DNA of 11,306 nucleotides from the NCBI GenBank assembly GCA_002469605.1, contig DKMV01000086.1, positions 1 through 11,306 on the forward strand. Reading direction: 5' to 3'. The position numbers were made by a program, and so were the translations under genes. Origin of the DNA: Leclercia sp. UBA7405 (lineage in GTDB: Bacteria; Pseudomonadota; Gammaproteobacteria; Enterobacterales; Enterobacteriaceae). The notes beneath the pieces are model-generated. The model was not told the DNA's origin. It made no database searches and was given only the letters and a program-made list of their open reading frames with translations. Positions 1 through 5,416 of the stretch are shown one piece after another; position 1 is the first letter of the stretch; the number at the start of each line of letters is the position of its first letter.

Positions 1-1
1 C

Positions 2-199
<198 letters not shown>

Positions 200-216
200 T
201 GCACCAAAAACAGGCA

Positions 217-246
217 TTGCACTGGCAGGTTAAACTGCTGGTGCAA
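217..246 (+). repeat. Imperfect inverted repeat downstream of mdlB
   Basis: The arms TTGCACTGGCAG (217-228) and CTGCTGGTGCAA (235-246) flank a 6-base loop. As RNA all 12 positions can pair, two of them as G-U. No T-tract follows, so on its own it is not an intrinsic terminator. It could protect the mdlB mRNA 3' end. Its GCAC and GTGC cores lie 22 bp apart, in helical phase with the NtrC site downstream. Confidence 0.5.
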
Positions 247-260
247 CCAGGAAACGCATC

Positions 261-286
261 ATGCACCCTCATGGTGCGTTTTTTTT
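261..286 (+). terminator. mdlB terminator overlapping the NtrC enhancer site of glnK
   Basis: GCACC (263-267), loop CTCAT, and GGTGC (273-277) form a stem, extended by flanking A-T and T-G pairs and followed by a run of eight T from 279. That is an intrinsic terminator for mdlB. The same bases match the NtrC (GlnG) consensus, GCACC, five bases, GGTGC. They lie about 140 bp upstream of the predicted glnK transcription start, a normal distance for an NtrC enhancer. The dual role is inferred from sequence. Confidence 0.75.
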
Positions 287-382
287 GATCGGGCCATTCT
301 CTTCCTACCGCCACGCTTCTTCTTTCCTCGCCTTTCCCTGATAACGCGCCTTCTCTGCGCATTTTTATAAGTTTCAGATTTC

Positions 383-397
383 TGGCACAGGGCTTGC
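383..397 (+). promoter_or_regulatory. Sigma-54 promoter of glnK-amtB
   Basis: TGGCAC (383-388), five bases, then TTGC (394-397) is an almost perfect -24/-12 element. The invariant GG (384-385) and GC (396-397) are separated by the required 10 bp. The start point should be near 408-410, about 40 bases before the glnK ATG. With the upstream NtrC site, this makes the operon dependent on RpoN and on phosphorylated NtrC, so it is expressed under nitrogen limitation. Confidence 0.93.
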
Positions 398-450
398 AAT
401 GTCTTTTAGCGTTAGCTGCAGCCACTACCGAATTCTGACTGGAGGGATAT

Positions 451-789
451 ATGAAGCTGGTTACCGTGGTAATCAAACCGTTCAAACTCGAAGACGTCCG
501 CGAGGCGCTGTCTTCAATTGGTATTCAGGGGCTGACCGTCACCGAAGTGAAGGGCTTTGGGCGTCAGAAAGGCCATGCAGAGCTCTACCGCGGTGCGGAA
601 TATAGCGTCAACTTCCTGCCCAAAGTGAAAATTGACGTGGCTATCGCTGACGATCAGCTCGAAGAGGTGATCGATATTATCAGCAAGGCGGCCTACACCG
701 GCAAAATTGGCGACGGCAAAATTTTCGTTGCCGAACTGCAACGCGTGATTCGTATTCGTACGGGCGAAGCCGACGAAGCGGCACTGTAA
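451..789 (+). CDS. glnK: GlnK, PII nitrogen signal-transduction protein
   Basis: The 112-residue product has the exact PII length and is almost identical to E. coli GlnK. PII proteins are cytoplasmic trimers that sense 2-oxoglutarate, ATP/ADP and, through GlnD, glutamine. The T-loop runs from about residue 37 to 55 and holds Tyr51, the uridylylation site, in RGAEYSVN. The second PII signature, TGKIGDGKIFV, spans about residues 83-93. Unmodified GlnK docks its T-loop into the AmtB trimer and blocks ammonium uptake; it also supports regulation by NtrB and the adenylyltransferase. The ATG follows a good ribosome-binding site (GGAGGG, 441-446). The gene is 33 bases from amtB and shares the sigma-54 promoter, the usual pairing. 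GlnB is excluded by context and by the GlnK-type sequence. Confidence 0.98.
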   Translation: MKLVTVVIKPFKLEDVREALSSIGIQGLTVTEVKGFGRQKGHAELYRGAEYSVNFLPKVKIDVAIADDQLEEVIDIISKAAYTGKIGDGKIFVAELQRVIRIRTGEADEAAL

Positions 790-822
790 CACAGCATGCA
801 CACAGTGATAGGGATCGAGAAA

Positions 823-2109
823 ATGAAGAAAATAATGCTTATGGCTGGTCTGGGATCTCTGGCACTGCTGCCGGGGCTGGCACTGGCTGCCCCTGCGGTG
901 GCAGACAAAGCCGACAACGCCTTTATGATGATCTGCACCGCGCTGGTGCTCTTTATGACCATACCGGGGATCGCGCTCTTTTACGGCGGCCTGATCCGCG
1001 GTAAAAACGTCCTCTCCATGCTTACCCAGGTGGCGGTCACCTTTGCGCTGGTCTGCGTGCTTTGGGTGGTATACGGCTACTCCCTGGCCTTTGGCGAGGG
1101 CAACGCTTTCTTCGGCAGCTTTAACTGGGCGATGCTGAAAAATATTGAATTAACCGCGGTGATGGGCAGCTTCTATCAGTATATCCACGTCGCTTTCCAG
1201 GGCTCGTTTGCCTGCATTACCGTCGGGCTGATTGTGGGGGCGCTGGCAGAGCGTATTCGCTTCTCTGCGGTACTGATTTTCGTAGTGGTCTGGCTGACCC
1301 TCTCTTATGTGCCGGTGGCGCATATGGTCTGGGGTGGCGGCCTGCTGGCTTCTCACGGCGCGCTGGATTTTGCCGGCGGTACCGTGGTGCATATCAACGC
1401 CGCAGTCGCGGGCCTGGTGGGCGCCTACCTGATTGGCAAACGCGTCGGCTTTGGCAAAGAGGCGTTCAAACCGCATAACCTGCCGATGGTCTTCACCGGC
1501 ACCGCCATCCTCTATTTCGGCTGGTTTGGCTTTAACGCCGGCTCTGCCAGCGCGGCTAACGAAATCGCGGCCCTGGCCTTTGTGAATACCGTGGTCGCCA
1601 CTGCGGGCGCGATCCTCTCCTGGGTCTTTGGTGAGTGGGCGGTTCGCGGTAAACCTTCTCTGCTGGGCGCCTGTTCCGGTGCTATCGCCGGGCTGGTCGG
1701 CATCACCCCTGCCTGTGGTTATGTGGGCGTCGGCGGCGCGCTGATCGTTGGTATCGTTGCCGGTCTGGCGGGGCTGTGGGGCGTAACGGCGCTGAAACGC
1801 ATTCTGCGCGTGGATGACCCTTGCGATGTGTTCGGCGTGCACGGCGTCTGCGGTATCGTAGGCTGTATCATGACCGGGATCTTCGCCGCCACTTCGCTGG
1901 GTGGGGTGGGCTATGCCGAAGGCGTCACCATGACCCATCAGGTGCTGGTGCAGCTGGAGAGCATCGCCATCACCGTGGTCTGGTCTGGCGTGGTAGCCTT
2001 TATCGGTTACAAGCTGGCGGATATGACCGTCGGGCTGCGCGTACCGGAAGAGCAGGAGCGCGAAGGGCTGGACGTCAACAGCCACGGCGAAAACGCCTAC
2101 AACGCTTAA
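823..2109 (+). CDS. amtB: AmtB, ammonium transporter
   Basis: This is the inner-membrane trimeric channel/transporter for ammonium. An upstream in-frame ATG at 796 was rejected: starting at 823 gives 428 residues, the E. coli length, with a signal peptide of exactly 22 residues ending LALA before APAVADK, and GGATCGAG lies upstream. Residues of the conduction path are visible, with mature numbers in brackets: Phe129 (107), Trp170 (148), Asp182 (160), His190 (168), Phe237 (215), Ser241 (219) and His340 (318). The twin histidines and the phenylalanine gate are therefore intact. Eleven transmembrane helices are expected after signal removal. The cytoplasmic tail includes VGLRVPEEQEREGLD, which in E. 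coli contacts GlnK. It is co-transcribed with glnK and followed by a strong terminator. Confidence 0.98.
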   Translation: MKKIMLMAGLGSLALLPGLALAAPAVADKADNAFMMICTALVLFMTIPGIALFYGGLIRGKNVLSMLTQVAVTFALVCVLWVVYGYSLAFGEGNAFFGSFNWAMLKNIELTAVMGSFYQYIHVAFQGSFACITVGLIVGALAERIRFSAVLIFVVVWLTLSYVPVAHMVWGGGLLASHGALDFAGGTVVHINAAVAGLVGAYLIGKRVGFGKEAFKPHNLPMVFTGTAILYFGWFGFNAGSASAANEIAALAFVNTVVATAGAILSWVFGEWAVRGKPSLLGACSGAIAGLVGITPACGYVGVGGALIVGIVAGLAGLWGVTALKRILRVDDPCDVFGVHGVCGIVGCIMTGIFAATSLGGVGYAEGVTMTHQVLVQLESIAITVVWSGVVAFIGYKLADMTVGLRVPEEQEREGLDVNSHGENAYNA

Positions 2110-2117
2110 GAAAAAGC

Positions 2118-2145
2118 AAACGGCAACCAGAGGTTGCCGTTTTTG
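2118..2145 (+). terminator. Terminator of the glnK-amtB operon
   Basis: CGGCAACC (2121-2128), loop AGA, GGTTGCCG (2132-2139), then TTTTT. Flanking AAA before the stem can pair with the first T residues, so the hairpin can also work toward the minus strand for tesB. Confidence 0.9.
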
Positions 2146-2153
2146 TGTTTGCC

Positions 2154-2173
2154 CCCTCTCCCGTGGGAGAGGG
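2154..2173. repeat. REP-like palindrome, copy 1 (amtB-tesB junction)
   Basis: CCCTCTCCC (2154-2162) and GGGAGAGGG (2165-2173) form a perfect 9-bp inverted repeat, followed by CCGGGATGAGGGC. From memory, elements of this type are scattered through Enterobacter- and Klebsiella-like genomes between genes. It lies between two convergent genes. A second copy of the core is at 3850-3875. Confidence 0.7.
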
Positions 2174-2204
2174 CCGGGATGAGGGCACCAGACCGCTCAT
2201 ACCA

Positions 2205-3065
2205 TCATCCCCGATTACGCATGACCCCTTCCTGTACGGTCGATGCCACCAGCACCCCATCCTGGGTGTAAAACTCTCCGCGCACAAAACCGCGTGCACT
2301 GGAGGCGGAAGTACTCTCCACGCTATAGAGCAGCCACTCGTTCATATTGAACGGGCGGTGGAACCACATGGAGTGATCGATAGTCGCCACCTGCATCCCT
2401 TTTTCCAGGAAGCCCACGCCGTGCGGCTGTAGGGCAACCGGCAGGAAATTGAAATCAGAAGCATAGCCCAGCAGATACTGATGAACGCGGAAATCTTCCG
2501 GCACCGTCCCGTTGGCGCGGATCCAGACCTGGCGAGCCGGCTCGGCGGTATGGCCTTTCATCGGGTTATGGAACTCAACCGGGCGGATCTCCAGCGGTTT
2601 ATCGCAGAGAAACTTCTCTTTAACCTGAGGCGGCAGCAGATGCGCCAGCGCGCGGGCGATCTCGGTCTCTGATTGCAGTCCGTCCGGCGCGGGGGCAGGG
2701 GGCATGGTTTTCTGATGCTCGTAGCCCGGCTCCGGCGCCTGGAAAGAGGCGGTCATATAGAAAATGGGTTTACCGTTCTGCACGGCGGCCACGCGGCGGG
2801 CGCTGAAGCTGTTGCCATCGCGCAGCACCTCCACGTCATAAACGATAGGTTTCTGGCTGTCGCCCGGGCGCAAAAAGTAGCTGTGGAAGGAGTGCACCAG
2901 CCGGTCTGCCGGTACGGTCTCTTTGGCCGCATAGAGCGCCTGCCCCACAACCTGGCCGCCAAAGACCTGGCGCAATCCCAGATCTTCGCTCTGTCCCCGA
3001 AAGAGTCCTTCCTCAATTTTTTCCAGGTTAAGTAATGACAGCAGATTGCTTAGTGCCTGACTCAT
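2205..3065 (-). CDS. tesB: TesB, acyl-CoA thioesterase II
   Basis: TesB hydrolyses medium- and long-chain acyl-CoA to free fatty acid and CoA in the cytoplasm. The 286-residue product has the E. coli length and forms a double hot-dog fold. The catalytic network described for the E. coli enzyme is present: Asp204 in YASDFNF, Thr228 in QVATIDHS and Gln278 in STVQEG. The frame stays open upstream to 3173. I chose the ATG at 3065 because it gives the conserved MSQAL start and has AGGAC just upstream. A candidate promoter with -10 TATACT lies at 3106-3111. The gene converges on amtB and diverges from ybaY. No sign of damage. Confidence 0.97.
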   Translation of the reverse strand: MSQALSNLLSLLNLEKIEEGLFRGQSEDLGLRQVFGGQVVGQALYAAKETVPADRLVHSFHSYFLRPGDSQKPIVYDVEVLRDGNSFSARRVAAVQNGKPIFYMTASFQAPEPGYEHQKTMPPAPAPDGLQSETEIARALAHLLPPQVKEKFLCDKPLEIRPVEFHNPMKGHTAEPARQVWIRANGTVPEDFRVHQYLLGYASDFNFLPVALQPHGVGFLEKGMQVATIDHSMWFHRPFNMNEWLLYSVESTSASSARGFVRGEFYTQDGVLVASTVQEGVMRNRG

Positions 3066-3105
3066 AGTCGTCCTCAATAAATACGCCGTGGCGAAAGATA
3101 GGCAG

Positions 3106-3111
3106 AGTATA
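3106..3111 (-). promoter_or_regulatory. Candidate -10 element for tesB
   Basis: TATACT on the minus strand matches the -10 consensus at five of six positions and would start transcription about 34 bases before the tesB ATG. No good -35 hexamer is visible at 17 bp. Confidence 0.4.
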
Positions 3112-3272
3112 ACGCAGAAATGCAACTGGTCCGATGGGTGCAATGGTCTGAATAAAAGGGCGATTCCAGGCAAAAATAAGTGATGTGTGCCACACTTGTT
3201 CTCGTTAGCTTTGTTTAACCACTCCTCTGGCGGTATCGATCCCGCTGGTGCATTGAAGATAAGGAGAACTCA

Positions 3273-3842
3273 ATGAAACTCGTGCACGCGTTAAGTGGTT
3301 TAGCGGTAGCGGTTGCCCTGAGTGCCTGTGCAGATAAAAGCGCAGACATCCAGACGCCAGCGCCAAATCCAAATACTTCTATTGCAGCGACGCAGGCTAC
3401 TATTCAGCAGCCGAATGTAACCGGTACAGTCTGGATCCGTCAGAAAGTGGCCCTGCCACCTGATGCGGTACTGACCGTGACCCTGTCCGACGCCTCAATG
3501 GCGGACGCGCCGTCTAAAGTGCTGGCGCAGAAAGTAGTGCGTACAGAAGGTAAACAGGCACCGTTCAGCTTCGTCCTGCCCTTCAACCCGTCGGACATTC
3601 AGCCTAATGCACGCATCCTGCTGAGTGCAGCCATTACGGTTAACGATAAGCTGGTCTTTGTCACCGATACGGTGAAACCGGTCATTAACCAGGGCGGTAC
3701 CAAATCCGATCTGGTGCTGGTGCCAGTACAGCAGATGGCCGTGCCGTTACAGCAAAATGGCGGAGCGACAACTACCGTTCCTTCCACCTCACCGACTCAG
3801 GTGACGCCATCTTCTGCCGTACCTGCTCCAACCCAGTATTAA
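3273..3842 (+). CDS. ybaY: YbaY, predicted lipoprotein
   Basis: The 189-residue protein corresponds to E. coli YbaY (190 residues). It begins with a lipoprotein signal peptide: MKLVH, a hydrophobic core, then a lipobox LSAC with Cys19 as the lipidated residue. The residue after the cysteine is Ala, not Asp, which favours outer-membrane sorting by the Lol system. The middle part (about residues 48-135: VTGTVWIRQKVALPPDAVLTVTLSD onward in short stretches) fits the YbaY/YscW beta-sandwich family. The last 35 residues are rich in Thr, Ser, Pro and Gln and are probably disordered. AAGGAGA precedes the ATG. The exact function is not established; in E. coli it is reported as a stationary-phase (RpoS-linked) glycine-zipper or envelope protein. 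No clear sigma factor site was seen. Confidence 0.93.
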   Translation: MKLVHALSGLAVAVALSACADKSADIQTPAPNPNTSIAATQATIQQPNVTGTVWIRQKVALPPDAVLTVTLSDASMADAPSKVLAQKVVRTEGKQAPFSFVLPFNPSDIQPNARILLSAAITVNDKLVFVTDTVKPVINQGGTKSDLVLVPVQQMAVPLQQNGGATTTVPSTSPTQVTPSSAVPAPTQY

Positions 3843-3849
3843 CTGATAA

Positions 3850-3875
3850 AACCCTCTCCCGTCCGGGAGAGGGTT
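3850..3875. repeat. REP-like palindrome, copy 2 (ybaY-ybaZ junction)
   Basis: AACCCTCTCCC (3850-3860), loop GTCC, GGGAGAGGGTT (3865-3875) is a perfect 11-bp inverted repeat. It shares its CCCTCTCCC/GGGAGAGGG core with the copy after amtB. Its right arm overlaps the ybaZ stop codon by two bases. Toward the minus strand it is followed by four T, so it may be a weak ybaZ terminator. Confidence 0.7.
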
Positions 3876-4185
3876 AATATTCCCAGCGGTACTCCTGCAG
3901 CTTAATTTTTCCTTCCCCTGATACCTGCACCCCTTCTGCCAGCAGCGCCTGACGTTGACGTTGCAGATCCGGCCCTGTGAGGGAGATAGTGCCGTGGCGA
4001 TTCACTACCCGGTGCCAGGGTAGGGTACTGCCTTCCGGGAGTCTTTTTAATACCCCGCCAACCTGCCGGGCCGCCCGGGGCGATCCTGCCAGACGCGCCA
4101 CCTCGCCGTAGGTTGTCACTCTTCCTTCGGGGATCGAGGCCACGATTTGCCACACCCGCTGGGGAAAGCCATCATTTTGTTCCAT
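3874..4185 (-). CDS. ybaZ: YbaZ/Atl, alkyltransferase-like DNA-repair protein
   Basis: Atl proteins resemble the DNA-binding domain of O6-alkylguanine-DNA alkyltransferase but cannot accept the alkyl group. They bind the lesion, flip and bend the DNA, and hand it to nucleotide-excision repair. The diagnostic change is visible: the alkyl-acceptor motif PCHRV is PWHRV here, with Trp57 replacing cysteine. The helix-turn-helix region (VTTYGEVARLAG, about residues 23-34) and the arginine-finger segment SPRAARQVGG (35-44) are intact. I prefer the ATG at 4185 (103 residues) over 4203 because CAGGAC lies five bases before it. E. coli YbaZ is annotated at 129 residues with a longer N-terminus. The gene is divergent from ffs and converges on ybaY. 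Confidence 0.94.
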   Translation of the reverse strand: MEQNDGFPQRVWQIVASIPEGRVTTYGEVARLAGSPRAARQVGGVLKRLPEGSTLPWHRVVNRHGTISLTGPDLQRQRQALLAEGVQVSGEGKIKLQEYRWEY

Positions 4186-4277
4186 GAATAGTCCTGCCTG
4201 CATACCTCAATAATGAGTGATAATACCGCAATCGCAGGCGGTGCTGCGCAATAAACCATCATCCGGTCGCAGTTAAC

Positions 4278-4306
4278 TTGCAATTGCGATCCCGTGCAGG
4301 GATAAT
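4278..4306 (+). promoter_or_regulatory. Promoter of ffs (sigma-70)
   Basis: The -35 is TTGCAA (4278-4283) and the -10 is GATAAT (4301-4306), with the ideal 17-bp spacer. The start would fall near 4313-4315, leaving a leader of about 24 bases before mature 4.5S RNA. That agrees with the known precursor trimmed by RNase P. The GC-rich sequence after the -10 (GCGCCAGCG) is typical of stringently controlled stable-RNA promoters. Confidence 0.85.
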
Positions 4307-4338
4307 GCGCCAGCGCGTTGGTTATCAACGCTCTCAAT

Positions 4339-4452
4339 GGGGGCTCTGTTGGTTCTCCCGCAACGCTACTCTGTTCACCAGGTCAGGTCCGGAAGGAAGC
4401 AGCCAGGGCAGATGACGTGTGTGCCGGGATGTAGCTGGCAGGGCCCCCACCC
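4339..4452 (+). ncRNA. ffs: 4.5S RNA, signal recognition particle RNA
   Basis: The 114-base region matches E. coli 4.5S RNA almost base for base. The ends GGGGGCTCTG and GGGCCCCCACCC pair to close a single long hairpin. The conserved domain IV tip, GTCAGGTCCGGAAGGAAGCA, carries the GGAA tetraloop and the asymmetric internal loop bound by the M domain of Ffh. 4.5S RNA with Ffh delivers nascent inner-membrane proteins to FtsY. A few bases differ from the K-12 sequence I recall, for example CTGTTCACC and GCCAGGGC. The promoter is just upstream; no separate T-rich terminator is obvious after 4452. Confidence 0.98.
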
Positions 4453-4650
4453 ATTTCTGCGATTGCATGATGCCCATCCCGTCACTTCCTGCTTAGTCAC
4501 CTTCTGACGTATCGCTTGTCAAAACTTCATTTGCTCAACGCATTACTCTGCTATTTATCAATCTTTTCAATACTGAGCCAGAATTTTCACCGCGCATTTT
4601 AACCGTGCATTTATAGGGGTTAATAAAAGCGTCATCTATGAAAATTAAAT

Positions 4651-4694
4651 ATGTCATTCGACTGACATCTAATTGTCATTATTTTGTCATAAAT
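4651..4694 (+). promoter_or_regulatory. Array of four 11-bp TGTCAT repeats, PhoB-box-like
   Basis: Half-sites ATGTCAT (4651), CTGACAT (4662), TTGTCAT (4673) and TTGTCAT (4684) start exactly 11 bp apart, separated by four AT-rich bases. Two tandem Pho boxes (consensus CTGTCAT, AT-rich tetramer, CTGTCAY) have just this form; the 4673-4690 pair matches 14 of 18 positions. The direction points to the RHH unit. The best -10, TACGAT at 4712, is one 11-bp unit further away than in classical Pho promoters. Regulation by PhoB is therefore a prediction; another OmpR-family regulator is possible. Confidence 0.55.
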
Positions 4695-4733
4695 AGCGGG
4701 CAGGGTAGTGCTACGATTTTTAAGAATGATAAG

Positions 4734-4750
4734 CAGATAATATATATCTG
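4734..4750. promoter_or_regulatory. Inverted repeat, possible RHH operator
   Basis: CAGATA (4734-4739), five bases, TATCTG (4745-4750). It lies 60 bp before the small ribbon-helix-helix gene. Proteins of that class usually bind short inverted or direct repeats in their own promoters, so autoregulation here is plausible but untested. Confidence 0.35.
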
Positions 4751-4809
4751 GATAATAATGATAACTTCGTGTATTACATTAAGAAAATATGACAAGAGGA
4801 CGCCAGCGC

Positions 4810-5061
4810 ATGACCACTGCAGTTCTGAATGTAAAAATTGATGAGACCCTGAAAGAGCGGCTTCGTCATTATGCCGAAGCAAATAATGAGAATCTCAGTG
4901 TTACCACAGAAAAACTGCTGTTACTGGCGTTCGAAGCAGCAGAAGAGGCGGGAGTAACAGAGGAAGATATCGATAATCAGCATACGGAAGAAGAGAGCAA
5001 CTCTCCATTTACTCCTAAAGAAATCAAAGCGCTACGCAAACTTCTGAAGAAGAAAAAATGA
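4810..5061 (+). CDS. Small ribbon-helix-helix (CopG/Arc-like) DNA-binding protein
   Basis: The 83-residue acidic protein fits the ribbon-helix-helix pattern. A short beta strand (TAVLNVKI, residues 2-9) is followed by helix A (DETLKERLRHYAEANN) and helix B (LSVTTEKLLLLAFEAAEEAG). An acidic linker (about residues 49-65) leads to a very basic C-terminus ending LRKLLKKKK. RHH proteins bind DNA as dimers through the strand and are often antitoxins or plasmid or phage repressors. The ATG at 4810 is preferred over 4789 because AGAGGA (4795-4800) precedes it at 9 bases. The stop overlaps the next gene's start as ATGA (5058-5061), so the two are translationally coupled. This order fits a type II antitoxin-toxin pair, but I recognise neither protein as a named family member. 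Confidence 0.75.
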   Translation: MTTAVLNVKIDETLKERLRHYAEANNENLSVTTEKLLLLAFEAAEEAGVTEEDIDNQHTEEESNSPFTPKEIKALRKLLKKKK

Positions 5062-5276
5062 AACTTCATCCACAATCAACCGCTGGTGATTACCGGGAAG
5101 CCTGCGCGCTGCTGCGCTCCGGCTGCGTCAAACATGTCCGCCTTGGCTGGAATGTTGGCAGCGATGAGTTCTTTCGTATTGCCTCTGACTGGTGTGATAC
5201 CGGGGCAAAAATAAAGAAAGAAGGCGATAGTTTTGTTATTTCGCTAAAAGGTTTCCCTATCCCTCCTCAGCATTAA
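5058..5276 (+). CDS. Unknown 72-residue protein coupled to the RHH gene
   Basis: I do not recognise this protein. Its start codon overlaps the stop of the upstream RHH gene by four bases, so it is almost certainly read from the same mRNA. Visible features: three cysteines (Cys16, Cys23, Cys46), a central segment VRLGWNVGSDEFFRIASDW, and a C-terminal part (AKIKKEGDSFVISLKGFP) that reads as two beta strands. There is no signal peptide or membrane segment, so it is probably cytoplasmic. By position it could be the toxin or effector of a toxin-antitoxin pair, but no HicA, RelE, PIN or MazF motif is seen. A partner protein or small regulator is equally possible. A strong terminator follows, so the unit has only two genes. 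Confidence 0.7.
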   Translation: MKLHPQSTAGDYREACALLRSGCVKHVRLGWNVGSDEFFRIASDWCDTGAKIKKEGDSFVISLKGFPIPPQH

Positions 5277-5290
5277 AACTCCCGCTCTGA

Positions 5291-5328
5291 AAACGTCTGG
5301 CAGTATCCGATACCGCCAGACGTTTTTA
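5291..5328 (+). terminator. Terminator of the RHH two-gene unit
   Basis: ACGTCTGGC (5293-5301) pairs with GCCAGACGT (5315-5323). An inner GTAT/ATAC helix follows after one mismatch, and TTTTT closes the site. The A run before the stem gives four T on the other strand, so it may also stop transcription from the regulator gene that converges on it. Confidence 0.9.
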
Positions 5329-5416
5329 TTTCTGTTAATCACCATTATTATTTGTGCGCCCGATCGCTCTGTGCAAAAAATCTATTCCCGGCATTTGCTA
5401 TTTATCCTATTTGCCG

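Larger units (their letters stand above)
4453..4809. other. AT-rich intergenic region between ffs and the RHH unit
   Basis: This gap of about 350 bases has no convincing gene. From about 4540 it is clearly richer in A and T than the core genes around it. It contains the 11-bp-phased TGTCAT array (4651-4694), a weak extended -10 (TGCTACGAT, 4709-4717), an inverted repeat CAGATA/TATCTG (4734-4750) and several GATAAT words (4736-4764). This is what the regulatory leader of an acquired two-gene operon would look like. A 67-codon open frame crossing it has no ribosome-binding site and overlaps the next gene out of frame. Confidence 0.6.

Noticed and set aside
201..215. Second NtrC site starting at GCACC (201-205)
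   Set aside because: The matching right half-site reads CAGGC instead of GGTGC, so only one half fits.
1150..2085. 311-codon open frame on the minus strand
   Set aside because: It lies wholly inside amtB, is rich in His, Asp, Gln and Arg as expected from an antisense shadow of a hydrophobic gene, and has no known domain.
4638..4841. 67-codon open frame upstream of the RHH gene
   Set aside because: No ribosome-binding site, runs through the regulatory repeats and overlaps the RHH gene out of frame; composition does not look like a protein gene.
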